23,049 bases of DNA from assembly GCA_943327755.2 (NCBI GenBank), contig CALPYF020000055.1:1-23049 (forward strand), given 5' to 3'. The notes below the pieces were generated by a model. The model made no database searches, was not told the origin of the DNA, and worked only from the letters and a program-made list of their open reading frames with translations. Both the position numbers and the translations under genes were made by a program. Of the stretch, positions 5,817 through 13,857 are shown piece by piece. Every line of letters starts with the position of its first letter. The first letter of the stretch is position 1. Source of the stretch: Deinococcus hopiensis KR-140. GTDB taxonomy: Bacteria > Deinococcota > Deinococci > Deinococcales > Deinococcaceae.

Positions 5817-7085
5817 ATGAAGAAACTTGCCCTGCTGACCACCCTCTCCCTCGCCAGCGCCGCCTCCGCGCAGAGCCTCTCCGGCACCGTGACCGTCTGG
5901 TCCTGGGACGCCGCCGCCAAGGCGCTGGAAAGCACCATCCCCAGCTTCAACAAGAAGTACCCCAACGTGAAAGTCAACGTCGTCGACCTGGGCAACCAGA
6001 ACGTCTACGACCGCGGCCTGGCCGGCTGCGCGGCGGGCGGCGCCGACATGCCCGACGTGTACTCCATCGAGAACAACGAGGCCGAAGTCTTCTGGGCGCG
6101 TTTCCCCGACTGCTTCACCGACCTGAACACCCTGGGCGCCGCCAAGTACGCCAAATCCTTCCCCGCCTTCAAGTGGACGGAACTGACCGTCGGCAACAAG
6201 CGCTACGCCATGCCCTGGGATTCCGGCCCCGTCGTGATCTTCTACCGCCGCGACCTGTACCAGCAGGCGGGTGTCAACCCGACCGCCATCAAGACCTGGG
6301 ACGACTTCATCGCCGCGGGCAAAAAGGTCAACGCGAAGTTCGGCGGCAAGGTCAAGATGGGCGCCATCGGCAACGGCCAGGACGACGAGTGGTTCCGCAT
6401 GCTCGCCAACCAGAACGGCTGCTTCTACTTCGACAACACCGCCACGCAGATCACCATCGCCAAGAGCGGTTGCGTGCAGGCGCTGGACACCGTCAAGAAG
6501 CTCTTCGCCAATGACGTCGTCATGACCAGCGACTGGGGCGGCCAGATCACCGCCTTCAAGGCCAACCGCCTGGCGAGCGCCATGTTCGGCGCGTGGTACG
6601 AGGGCACCATCCGCACGAACGCCGCCGACCAGTCCGGCAAGTGGGGCGTGTACCCCATGCCCGCCAGCAAGGCCGGCGGCGTGCGCGCCAGCAACCTGGG
6701 CGGCTCGGCCCTGGCGCTGCCCAGCAGCAGCAAGAACAAGGCCGCCGCGTACGCCTTCATGGAAAACGCCCTGGCCACCACGAACGGTCAGGTCACCATG
6801 CTCAAGAGCCAGGGACTGGTGCCCAGCCTCCTGACCGCCAGCAAGGACGCCTACGTCAACCAGAAGCAGCCCTACTGGGGCAACCAGACCGTCTGGAAGA
6901 CCATCCTCGACACGCTGGGCGACGTGCCCGCCGCGCGCGGCACCCAGTACTTCCAGGACGCCCGTCAGGTCATGATCGTCGTGCAGGCCGACTACATCAA
7001 GGGCAAGTACAAGACCGCCCAGGACGCCCTGAACGACGCGGCGAAGAAGATCAGCGCCGCCACCGGCCTGCCCGTCGCGAAGTGA
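5817..7085 (+). CDS. CUT1-type ABC sugar transporter, solute-binding protein
   Basis: A 422-residue extracytoplasmic sugar receptor of the family 1 solute-binding proteins (MalE-like). ATG 5817 follows AGGAG (5807-5811) and opens a Sec signal peptide, MKKLALLTTLSLASAASA|QS, without a lipobox. The mature protein shows the family pattern: TVTVWSWD near the start, IPSFNKKYPNVKVNVVD, YAMPWDSGPVVIFYRRDLY, and GGSALALPSSSKNKAAAYAF in the second lobe. The open frame extends upstream to 5562 but that stretch holds the operators, so the later start is right. It is the first gene of the operon with two permeases and a GH42 beta-galactosidase, which points to a beta-galactoside or galacto-oligosaccharide ligand; this is inferred from context. 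Control by the divergent LacI-family repressor is likely. Confidence 0.9.
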   Translation: MKKLALLTTLSLASAASAQSLSGTVTVWSWDAAAKALESTIPSFNKKYPNVKVNVVDLGNQNVYDRGLAGCAAGGADMPDVYSIENNEAEVFWARFPDCFTDLNTLGAAKYAKSFPAFKWTELTVGNKRYAMPWDSGPVVIFYRRDLYQQAGVNPTAIKTWDDFIAAGKKVNAKFGGKVKMGAIGNGQDDEWFRMLANQNGCFYFDNTATQITIAKSGCVQALDTVKKLFANDVVMTSDWGGQITAFKANRLASAMFGAWYEGTIRTNAADQSGKWGVYPMPASKAGGVRASNLGGSALALPSSSKNKAAAYAFMENALATTNGQVTMLKSQGLVPSLLTASKDAYVNQKQPYWGNQTVWKTILDTLGDVPAARGTQYFQDARQVMIVVQADYIKGKYKTAQDALNDAAKKISAATGLPVAK

Positions 7086-7092
7086 GCCCCGT

Positions 7093-7123
7093 GCGGGCGG
7101 CGGCCCGCTGACGCGCCGCCCGC
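7093..7123 (+). promoter_or_regulatory. Intercistronic stem-loop after the solute-binding protein gene
   Basis: GCGGGCGGCG (7093-7102) pairs with CGCCGCCCGC (7114-7123), 10 bp with an 11-base loop, just after the stop at 7085. The gap to the permease gene is 140 bases, the longest inside the operon, with no other content seen. Such hairpins after binding-protein genes commonly protect the upstream message or attenuate read-through, giving excess receptor over permease. Confidence 0.55.
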
Positions 7124-7225
7124 AGGCTCCCTCCGCAGCTCAACTTCGCCGCCTCCAGGGCCGGAAGCGCGCCGCCACACCCGGCGACCGCGAATCCGGC
7201 CCCCACTTGTTCCAGTGAGGACCCC

Positions 7226-8119
7226 ATGACGACCGTGCCCCCCCCTGCACCACCCCGGCGCCGCCCGCGCGTGCCGCTGGCTCCGTACCTGTTCATCCTG
7301 CCGTACCTGCTGATCTTCGCGACGTTCTGGGCGTGGCCGATCGTGAGTTCCTTCCTGATGAGCTTCAAGGATTCCCGCCTGGGCGCGGCGGCCGGCTACG
7401 GCCTGAGCAACTGGCAGCGCCTGCTGACCGACGAATTCTTCCGCACCGCGCTGAAAAACACCGTGATCATCCTGGTGATCCAGGTGCCGCTGATGCTGTC
7501 GCTCGCCACCACGCTGGCGGTCGCGCTCAACAGCCGCCTGCTGCGCGCGCGTGGGCTCTTCCGCTTCGCGTTCTTCGCGCCGCTGGTGGTGGGGACCGTG
7601 GCGTACTCGGCGGTGTTCCGCCTGCTGTTCAACGGTGAATTCGGCATCGTGAACCGCGCCCTGACGGGTGTGGGCCTGCCCGAGGTGGACTGGCTGAACC
7701 AGCCCGTCCCCGCCATGGCCGTGATCATCCTGGCGATGACCTGGCGCTGGACGGGCTACAACGCGATCATCCTCCTCGCGGGGCTCCAGGGCATTCCCGA
7801 GGACGTGTACGAGGCGGCCGCCATCGACGGCGCGACGCCCTGGCAGCAGTTCTGGAAGATGACCCTGCCGCTGCTGCGGCCCACGCTGCTGTTCTGCCTG
7901 GTGCTGAGCGTGATCGGCACGCTGCAACTGTTCACCGAGCCCGCCCTGATCACGAACAGCGGGCCCGGCAACGCCACCATGACGCTGGGCACGTACCTGT
8001 ACCAGCAGGGTTTCCGCTCGTTCAACTTCGGGTACGCGAGTGCCATCGCCTACGCCGTGGCGGCGCTGGCGGCCATCTTCAGCTTCGCGCAGCTGCGCCT
8101 GTTCGGGAGGGACTCATGA
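7226..8119 (+). CDS. CUT1-type ABC sugar transporter permease, MalF-like
   Basis: A 297-residue inner-membrane permease with about six hydrophobic segments; the first begins in LAPYLFILPYLLIFATFW. The cytoplasmic EAA loop that docks on the ATPase is clear from about residue 196 (EAAAIDGATPWQQFWKMTLP). ATG 7226 follows GTGAGGA (7215-7221). The short Pro/Arg-rich N-terminus, without the large extra MalF domain of enterobacteria, is usual for Gram-positive and Deinococcus-type CUT1 systems. The stop overlaps the next permease start (ATGA), so the two are translationally coupled and probably form a heterodimer. No ATPase gene accompanies them in the window. Confidence 0.92.
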   Translation: MTTVPPPAPPRRRPRVPLAPYLFILPYLLIFATFWAWPIVSSFLMSFKDSRLGAAAGYGLSNWQRLLTDEFFRTALKNTVIILVIQVPLMLSLATTLAVALNSRLLRARGLFRFAFFAPLVVGTVAYSAVFRLLFNGEFGIVNRALTGVGLPEVDWLNQPVPAMAVIILAMTWRWTGYNAIILLAGLQGIPEDVYEAAAIDGATPWQQFWKMTLPLLRPTLLFCLVLSVIGTLQLFTEPALITNSGPGNATMTLGTYLYQQGFRSFNFGYASAIAYAVAALAAIFSFAQLRLFGRDS

Positions 8120-8994
8120 CCACGCTGGAATCCACGCCGCCCGTCACGCGGCCCTCGCGCGGTAAAGCCGCCCGCGACCGCACGAGCGCCATCTGGCTGC
8201 ATGTGGCCCTCATTCCGCTGGCGCTGCTGTTCCTGGCGCCGCTGTGGATGATGCTGGTGTTCGCCACGCACCCGGAAACGGCGATCTTCAGCCCCAACCC
8301 GCCCCTGTGGTTCGGCGGGGCGTTCAAGGAGAACTTCGACGGGCTGCAGGCCGACACGAACTTCATCCGGGCGCTGGGCAACAGCACCGTGATCTCGGTG
8401 GCGTACACGCTGCTGAGCATGCTGCTGACCAGCCTCGCGGGCTTCGCGTTCGCGAAGTACAACTTCCCGGGCCGCAACATCCTGTTCGGGCTGATTCTGG
8501 CCACGCTGACCATCCCGACCTTCGTGACGATCATCCCGCAGTTCATCTTGGTCGCCCGGGATCTGAAGATGAGCAACACCTTCCAGGCGGTGATCCTGCC
8601 GACCCTGGCGAACACCATCGGGATCTTCTACATGCGTCAGGCGTTCCAGACGGTGCCGGACGATCTGCTGGCCGCCGCGCGCATCGACGGCGCGAGCGAG
8701 CCGCGCATCTTCTGGCAGATCGCGCTGCCGGTCGTGCGCCCCGCACTGGCCGCCCTGGCGATCCTGCTGTTCCTGGCGAGCTGGAACGACTACCTGTGGC
8801 CGCTGATCGTGCTGACGCAGAAGGACAGCTACACCATGCCAGTCGCGCTGGGAACCCTGGTGGGCCTGACCCGCGTGTCGTGGGGCGGCATCATGGTGGG
8901 CACCGCGATCGCCACCGTCCCGTTCCTGGCCCTGTTCCTGGCGCTGCAACGTCACTTCGTGGCGGGCATCGCGGGCGGCGCGGTCAAGGACTGA
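8116..8994 (+). CDS. CUT1-type ABC sugar transporter permease, MalG-like
   Basis: A 292-residue partner permease with six predicted membrane helices. The EAA-type loop is at about 184-203 (LLAAARIDGASEPRIFWQIA), followed by the typical C-terminal SWNDYLWPLIV stretch and a final helix ending in ALQRHFVAGIAGGAVKD. That ending is characteristic of MalG-like subunits. ATG 8116 overlaps the previous stop by four bases, and the beta-galactosidase ATG follows its own stop after one base. It should form the membrane channel with the MalF-like subunit and take sugar from the upstream binding protein. Confidence 0.92.
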   Translation: MTTLESTPPVTRPSRGKAARDRTSAIWLHVALIPLALLFLAPLWMMLVFATHPETAIFSPNPPLWFGGAFKENFDGLQADTNFIRALGNSTVISVAYTLLSMLLTSLAGFAFAKYNFPGRNILFGLILATLTIPTFVTIIPQFILVARDLKMSNTFQAVILPTLANTIGIFYMRQAFQTVPDDLLAAARIDGASEPRIFWQIALPVVRPALAALAILLFLASWNDYLWPLIVLTQKDSYTMPVALGTLVGLTRVSWGGIMVGTAIATVPFLALFLALQRHFVAGIAGGAVKD

Positions 8995-8995
8995 G

Positions 8996-11041
8996 ATGCC
9001 CCACTTCGATCTGGGCGCGCTCGCGTACGGCGCCGACTACAACCCCGAGCAGTGGCCGCGCGAGGTCTGGCGGGAGGACGTCCGCCTGATGCAGGAAGCG
9101 GGCGTGAACCTCGTGTCGCTGGGCATCTTCTCCTGGGCGCAGCTCGAACCGCGCGAAGGGGAGTTCGAGTTCGGCTGGCTGGACGAGATCATGGACCTGC
9201 TGCACGAGGGGGGCGTGCGGGTGAACCTCGCCACGGCGACCGCCTCTCCTCCACCCTGGCTGTCGCTGGCCTACCCGGACTCCCGCCCGGTCACCGTGGA
9301 CGGCGTGCGGCTGGAGGTCGGCGCGCGGCAGCTGTACTGCCCCAGCGACCCGCACTACCGCGCACTCAGCGTCCGGCTGGCCCGCAAGGTCGCCGAGCGC
9401 TACGGGACCCACCCGGCGCTGCGGCTGTGGCACGTGAACAACGAGTACGGCTGCCACATCGACCAGTGTTACTGCGCGCAGTGCGCCGCGCGCTTCCGCG
9501 AGTGGCTGCGGGCGCGCTACGGGTCGCTGATTGAGCTGAACCGCGCCTGGGGCACCGCCTTCTGGTCGCAGCGCTACGGCGACTGGGCCGAGGTGCAGCC
9601 GCCCCGCCGCGCGCCCAGCTTCCCGAATCCCAGCCAGGGCCTCGACTGGCGGCGCTTCTCCAGCGACAACATCCTCGAACTGCACCGCGCGGAGGTCGAG
9701 GTGCTGCGCGAGGTCACGCCGGACGTGCCGGTCACCACGAACTTCCTGGGGTTCCTGCCGGGCCTGGATTACTTCCGCTGGGCGCAGGAGGAGGACGTCG
9801 CCGCCGTGGACGTCTACCCCGACCCGGCGGGCGCGGCCCCGCACCTGGAGGCGGGCATGGTGTTCGACCTGACGCGCTCCCTGCGCGGCGGGCAGCGCTG
9901 GCTGCTGATGGAGCAGGCGACGAGCGCCGTGAACTGGCGCGAACGCAACGCCCCCAAACGCCCGGGCCTGATGCGCGCCCTGAGCCTGCAGGCCCTGGCG
10001 CGCGGCGCGGACGGCATCCAGTTCTTCCAGTGGCGGCAGTCCGTGGCGGGCGCCGAGAAGTACCACAGCGCCCTGGTCGGCCACGTCCCCCCCGAACGCT
10101 CACGGGTGTGGCGGGAGGCGCGCGACCTCGGTCAGGAGCTGAGGGGGATGGACTTCCTGCGCGGCGCGCGTGTGAAGGCGGACGTGGCGGTCATGTTCGA
10201 CTGGCACTCCTGGTGGGCGCTGTCTCAGGCCAGCCAGCCCGCCGTGACGCCGCTGCTGCCCGTGGTGGGCGCGTGGTACGCGGCACTGCGGTCTCTGGGC
10301 GTGAACGTGGACTTCGTGCACCCGGAAGCCGACCTGAGCGGCTACCGCGCCGTGACCCTCCCGCAGCAGTACCTCCTGACGCCAGACGCGGCGCAGGGCA
10401 TCCGCGCGTTCGTGCAAGGCGGCGGGACGCTCGTCATGGGGCCGTACAGCGGCATCGTAGACGGCGACGATCACGTCATGCCCGGCGGGTACCCGGGCCT
10501 CCTGCAGGACGTGCTGGGCGCCTGGGTGGAGGAATGGGCGCCCCTCCAGACCGGCGAGGCGCGTGAGGTCCGCTGGGCCGACGGCCGCGTCACCCCCGTC
10601 CACGAATGGACCGAGGCGCTGCACGCCGACGGCGCGGAGGTGCTCGCCACGTACGAGGCGGACTTCATCGCCGGGCAGCCCGCCGTGACCTGCCACGTCT
10701 TCGGGCAGGGCCACGCGTATTACCTCTCTACCCGGCCGGACGCGGCGGCCCTGACGGACCTGCTGCGCGGCGCCCTGCACGGGGCTGGTGTGGCCACCGC
10801 CGATCTGCCCGACGGCCTGGACGTGACCCTCAGCGACGTGCCGGATGGGCGCCTGCTGCACCTGATCCACTTCGGCCAGCAGGCCGTGACCGTGCAGGTC
10901 CCGCAGGCGTCGGACGCCCAGAGCGGCCAGCCGCGCACCCAGGTGACCATCCAACCGCTGGAGGCCGCGCTGCTGCGCGTGCCAGCCGACTTCACCCTGA
11001 CGGCCATCCAGGTCGCGCCCACTCAGCCCACGCTGACCTGA
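8996..11041 (+). CDS. GH42 beta-galactosidase
   Basis: A 681-residue glycoside hydrolase family 42 enzyme that cleaves terminal beta-D-galactose. The (beta/alpha)8 barrel starts at GADYNPEQWP, with the acid/base Glu150 in HVNNEYG and the nucleophile Glu306 in LLMEQAT. Cys115, Cys158, Cys160 and Cys163 match the zinc-site cysteines of the Thermus-type enzymes, with an extra Cys153. A beta-galactosidase trimerisation-like middle domain (from about residue 395) and a small C-terminal beta domain follow. There is no signal peptide, so it acts in the cytosol on imported sugar. ATG 8996 is one base after the permease stop, with AAGGA as ribosome-binding site. GH42 enzymes often prefer galacto-oligosaccharides or plant-derived galactosides to lactose; the true substrate cannot be read here. 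It is the last gene of the operon. Confidence 0.95.
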   Translation: MPHFDLGALAYGADYNPEQWPREVWREDVRLMQEAGVNLVSLGIFSWAQLEPREGEFEFGWLDEIMDLLHEGGVRVNLATATASPPPWLSLAYPDSRPVTVDGVRLEVGARQLYCPSDPHYRALSVRLARKVAERYGTHPALRLWHVNNEYGCHIDQCYCAQCAARFREWLRARYGSLIELNRAWGTAFWSQRYGDWAEVQPPRRAPSFPNPSQGLDWRRFSSDNILELHRAEVEVLREVTPDVPVTTNFLGFLPGLDYFRWAQEEDVAAVDVYPDPAGAAPHLEAGMVFDLTRSLRGGQRWLLMEQATSAVNWRERNAPKRPGLMRALSLQALARGADGIQFFQWRQSVAGAEKYHSALVGHVPPERSRVWREARDLGQELRGMDFLRGARVKADVAVMFDWHSWWALSQASQPAVTPLLPVVGAWYAALRSLGVNVDFVHPEADLSGYRAVTLPQQYLLTPDAAQGIRAFVQGGGTLVMGPYSGIVDGDDHVMPGGYPGLLQDVLGAWVEEWAPLQTGEAREVRWADGRVTPVHEWTEALHADGAEVLATYEADFIAGQPAVTCHVFGQGHAYYLSTRPDAAALTDLLRGALHGAGVATADLPDGLDVTLSDVPDGRLLHLIHFGQQAVTVQVPQASDAQSGQPRTQVTIQPLEAALLRVPADFTLTAIQVAPTQPTLT

Positions 11042-11052
11042 ATGTCCGGAAG

Positions 11053-11090
11053 CCGCCCGGCCCGCTCTCCTGACAGAGCGGGCCGGGCGG
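11053..11090. terminator. Bidirectional hairpin terminator, beta-galactosidase / glutaryl-CoA dehydrogenase
   Basis: CCGCCCGGCCCGCTCT (11053-11068) pairs perfectly with 11075-11090, a 16-bp stem with a 6-base loop, between convergent stops at 11041 and 11113. A small CAGCTG-cggg-CAGCTG hairpin (11094-11109) follows. There is no T-run on the plus strand. Confidence 0.8.
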
Positions 11091-11112
11091 TCTCAGCTGC
11101 GGGCAGCTGGCT

Positions 11113-12273
11113 TCAGCCCAGCGCACTCTGGCCGGTCAGGTGCCGTCCGATGATCAGGGTGTGAATGTCGTGCGTGCCTTCGTAGGTGTCCACGGTTTCG
11201 AGGTTCAGCATGTGGCGGATCACCGGGTACTCGGTCGTGATGCCGTTCCCGCCGTGCAGTTCACGCGCCAGCCGGGCGCCCTGCAGAGCCACGCGGACGT
11301 TGTTGCGCTTGGCGTAGCTGACCTGCGCGTAGTTCATGCGTCCGGCGTCCTTCAGCGTGCCCAGGCGCCACGCCAGCAGCAGGCCCAAGCTGTGGTCGGT
11401 CGCCATGCGGGCCAGTTTGTCCTGCACGAGCTGCCGCGCCGCGATGGGCTGCCCGAAGGTCACGCGGCTGCCCGTGTAGTCCAGCGTCGCCTGCAGCACG
11501 GCCTCCAGGGCGCCCATCGCGCCCCACGCGATCCCGAAGCGCGCGGACGTCAGGCACGACAGCGGACTTTTCAGGCCCGCGCTGCCGGGCAGCAGGTTCG
11601 CGGCAGGAATGCGGCAGTCGTCCAGCACGATCTCACCGGTGACGCTGGCGCGCAGGCTCTGCTTGCGGTGGATCTTCGGGGCGCTGAATCCCGGAGTGTC
11701 GGTCGGCACGATGAAGCCCCGCACGACGCCCTCGTCGTCCTTGGCCCACACGACGGCCACGTCCGCCTCGGGGCTGTTCGTGATCCACATCTTGGCGCCG
11801 TTCAGGACGAACTCGCTGCCGTCACGGCGGGCGCGGGTGCGCATCGCGCCGGGATCACTCCCGCCGTCCGGTTCGGTCAGTCCGAAACAGCCGATCAGTT
11901 CGCCACTCGCCAGACCCGGCAGCCAGCGTTCACGCTGCTCCTCGCTGCCGAAGGCATGGATGGGATGCATGACGAGACTGCCCTGCACGCTCGCCGCGCT
12001 GCGCAGCCCGCTGTCCACGCGTTCCAGCTCGTACATCATCGCGCCGTACGCGCTGTATGACGCGCCCGCCCCGCCGTACGTCTCGGGGGTGGTGGGCCCC
12101 AGCAGGCCCATCTGCCCAAAGCGGCGCATGACGTCCCGCACGGGCAGCGACCCCGCGTCCCACCAGTCGGCCACCTGCGGGAGCAGTTCGGCCTCGCAGA
12201 AGGCGCGCACACTGTCGCGGATCAGGCGTTCCTCGGGCGAGAGGAGGTCATGCACGGCGAATTCATCGAACAT
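11113..12273 (-). CDS. gcdH: Glutaryl-CoA dehydrogenase (acyl-CoA dehydrogenase family)
   Basis: A 386-residue FAD enzyme that oxidises and decarboxylates glutaryl-CoA to crotonyl-CoA in lysine and tryptophan breakdown. Among acyl-CoA dehydrogenases, the glutaryl type is indicated by TYEGTHDIH with catalytic Glu365, by ELERVDSGLRSAASVQ with the conserved Arg that contacts the second carboxylate, and by GSLVMHPI. The FAD/substrate stretch GCFGLTEPDGGSDP and the ELHGGNGI segment are intact. ATG 12273 is chosen; an in-frame GTG at 12288 would add five residues. Neither has a clear Shine-Dalgarno, so a leaderless or coupled start is possible. It lies 23 bases (8 from the GTG) downstream of the minor-pilin operon on the same strand, with which it has no known functional link. 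No other lysine-degradation gene is in the window. Confidence 0.88.
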   Translation of the reverse strand: MFDEFAVHDLLSPEERLIRDSVRAFCEAELLPQVADWWDAGSLPVRDVMRRFGQMGLLGPTTPETYGGAGASYSAYGAMMYELERVDSGLRSAASVQGSLVMHPIHAFGSEEQRERWLPGLASGELIGCFGLTEPDGGSDPGAMRTRARRDGSEFVLNGAKMWITNSPEADVAVVWAKDDEGVVRGFIVPTDTPGFSAPKIHRKQSLRASVTGEIVLDDCRIPAANLLPGSAGLKSPLSCLTSARFGIAWGAMGALEAVLQATLDYTGSRVTFGQPIAARQLVQDKLARMATDHSLGLLLAWRLGTLKDAGRMNYAQVSYAKRNNVRVALQGARLARELHGGNGITTEYPVIRHMLNLETVDTYEGTHDIHTLIIGRHLTGQSALG

Positions 12274-12296
12274 GGTTGTTGATACCACAGCGCCGC

Positions 12297-13052
12297 TCAG
12301 TTCACGTTACGGGTGCTGACGTTCAGGCGGTGGAAACCGTCGGCCGGCGTGTAGACCAGGGCGCCGTTGGTGACGTTCACGGTGCGCAGGCGGATCGTCA
12401 CGAGCCGCTGGGCGCTGTCGTACGCGAAGGGCGGATCGCTGCCGATGGCGGCCTCGTCGCTGATCAGGTTGCGGCCGATGACCGTGGTGTACGCACTGAC
12501 CGCGTCCGGCACGAGCTGCGCCGCGCCGCAGGTCCCGGCAGCCGGGACGGGCCGGGACGGGTTCTGCAGGCGGATCTCCATCAGGCCGGACGCGGCCGCG
12601 TCCAGGGTGGTGGACGCGGCGCCTTTCAGGGTGCTGTCCAGGGTGCTGCGGGGCACGTACCGGTACACGTTCAGCGTCCAGCCGACGATCCGGCCCGGTT
12701 CGGTGGCTGGCGTGGTCGCGCAGGCGGCCGCGCCCCGCTCGTCCTCCACGACGGGAATCAGTAGCGCGAGGCACGCGGCGCTGCCACTCGGGTCGCAGCT
12801 GCTCAGGGTGCCAGCCGCGCTGCCGTCGGGTAGCTGCGTGCCGGACGGGGCGACCCCGGCGGCGGCGCGCAGCTGGTCCCCCAGGTAGCCCGACAGGTCG
12901 TTCAGGGTCTGCAGGCGCTGGGCCGCGCCACTCTGGGCGCTGGCGTAGGTGCTGGTGCTCTGCTGGAACTGGAAGATGACCAGCATCAGGATGGCCAGGA
13001 TGGACATGCCGATCAGCAGTTCGATCAGCGTGAAGCCCGAGGTGCGGGTCAC
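12297..13052 (-). CDS. Minor pilin, PilW/GspJ-like
   Basis: A 251-residue prepilin. The class III leader is MTRTSG|FTLIELLIGMSILA: cleavage after Gly6, methylated Phe7, and Glu at mature position 5, followed by the hydrophobic pilin helix. The long C-terminal globular part and the STYASAQSGAAQRLQTLNDLSGYLGDQ stalk resemble PilW/GspJ pseudopilins. It starts with GTG at 13052, overlapping the previous stop as GTGA. Secreted-domain cysteines are present (for example SSCDPSGSAACLA) and may form disulphides. It is the last gene of a four-gene pilin set, likely a pilus-tip or assembly-initiation component. Sequence identity cannot tell PilW from GspJ here. Confidence 0.82.
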   Translation of the reverse strand: MTRTSGFTLIELLIGMSILAILMLVIFQFQQSTSTYASAQSGAAQRLQTLNDLSGYLGDQLRAAAGVAPSGTQLPDGSAAGTLSSCDPSGSAACLALLIPVVEDERGAAACATTPATEPGRIVGWTLNVYRYVPRSTLDSTLKGAASTTLDAAASGLMEIRLQNPSRPVPAAGTCGAAQLVPDAVSAYTTVIGRNLISDEAAIGSDPPFAYDSAQRLVTIRLRTVNVTNGALVYTPADGFHRLNVSTRNVN

Positions 13053-13429
13053 AGTTTCCCCAGGTTCGGATTGGCGACCGTCAGGGAAAAGCTGCTGCTG
13101 CGCCCGCTGGCCGAGCAGTTCAGGGTGACGGTACGGCTGACCCGCAGGGTGGTGTCCACCGCGCTGTAGCGCTGGCTCTCGCTGGTGGTGCAGGTCACGC
13201 CCGGCGTGGCGGTCGGGGCGGGCAGGGCGCTGCTGAAATTGTTCTTGAGCTGCGAGCGCACCTGCTCGAAGTAGGCGCGGGCGGCCAGCACCGTGGTCTG
13301 CTGCTGCGCCGAGGCGCGGTTCACGCCGGCCAGTCCGGGCAGCAGCGCCCCGATGGCGACGATGATGAGCCCCAGGATGGCGATGGCGACCAGCAGCTCA
13401 ACCAGGGTAAAGCCCTGTGACCCCTTCAC
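13049..13429 (-). CDS. Minor pilin, PilV/GspI-like
   Basis: A 126-residue prepilin beginning at GTG 13429. The leader MKGSQG|FTLVELLVAIAILGL has the prepilin peptidase site after Gly6 and Glu at mature position 5. The small size and the AQQQTTVLAARAYFEQVRSQLKN stalk fit the PilV/GspI class. Longer upstream reading in this frame is a shadow of the neighbouring gene. Both ends overlap the adjacent genes by four bases (GTGA), so translation is likely coupled. Two cysteines lie in the globular part. Confidence 0.82.
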   Translation of the reverse strand: MKGSQGFTLVELLVAIAILGLIIVAIGALLPGLAGVNRASAQQQTTVLAARAYFEQVRSQLKNNFSSALPAPTATPGVTCTTSESQRYSAVDTTLRVSRTVTLNCSASGRSSSFSLTVANPNLGKL

Positions 13430-13857
13430 TTCACGATCACCTTCCCCATCAGGCTGACCACGCTGACCGTGCGGAACAGGGCGGGGCGGCGGGTGGAGCG
13501 CACCACGATCTGCACCGGCGTGCTGGGTGCGGCGGAGCCGCTGGGCACCTGGATGGTCCCGAAAGGCGGCTGGAAGGTCACGCTGCGCGCGTCGTCCGTG
13601 GTCGCCGACGGCAGGGGGATGGTCACGCCCCGGCTGACGACACTGGTCCCCCCGGCCGTGGTGCTGAAGGTGCGCAGGATGCCCGTGCGGGCCGCGCTGC
13701 GGGTGGCCTGCAGTTCGGTGGCCACCAGACCGGCGGCGCGGTCGAGTTCGGTGCGGGTGATCCATGCCTGGTAGGACGGCGCGGCGATGGCCAGCAGGAT
13801 GCCCAGCACGGCCAGCACCACGAGCAGTTCCAGCGCCGTGAACCCCCGGGCGTTCAC
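13426..13857 (-). CDS. Minor pilin, FimT/GspH-like
   Basis: A 143-residue prepilin starting at GTG 13857. The short leader MNARG|FTALELLVVLAVLGI has its cleavage site after Gly5 and Glu at mature position 5. The stretch AAPSYQAWITRTELDRAAG, then LVATELQATRSAART, is typical of FimT/GspH pseudopilins, where the residues after the helix form a conserved amphipathic stalk. Overlaps are GTGA at both ends. In type IV pili FimT-like proteins are minor pilins, some of which bind DNA during uptake; whether that applies here is unknown. Confidence 0.82.
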   Translation of the reverse strand: MNARGFTALELLVVLAVLGILLAIAAPSYQAWITRTELDRAAGLVATELQATRSAARTGILRTFSTTAGGTSVVSRGVTIPLPSATTDDARSVTFQPPFGTIQVPSGSAAPSTPVQIVVRSTRRPALFRTVSVVSLMGKVIVK

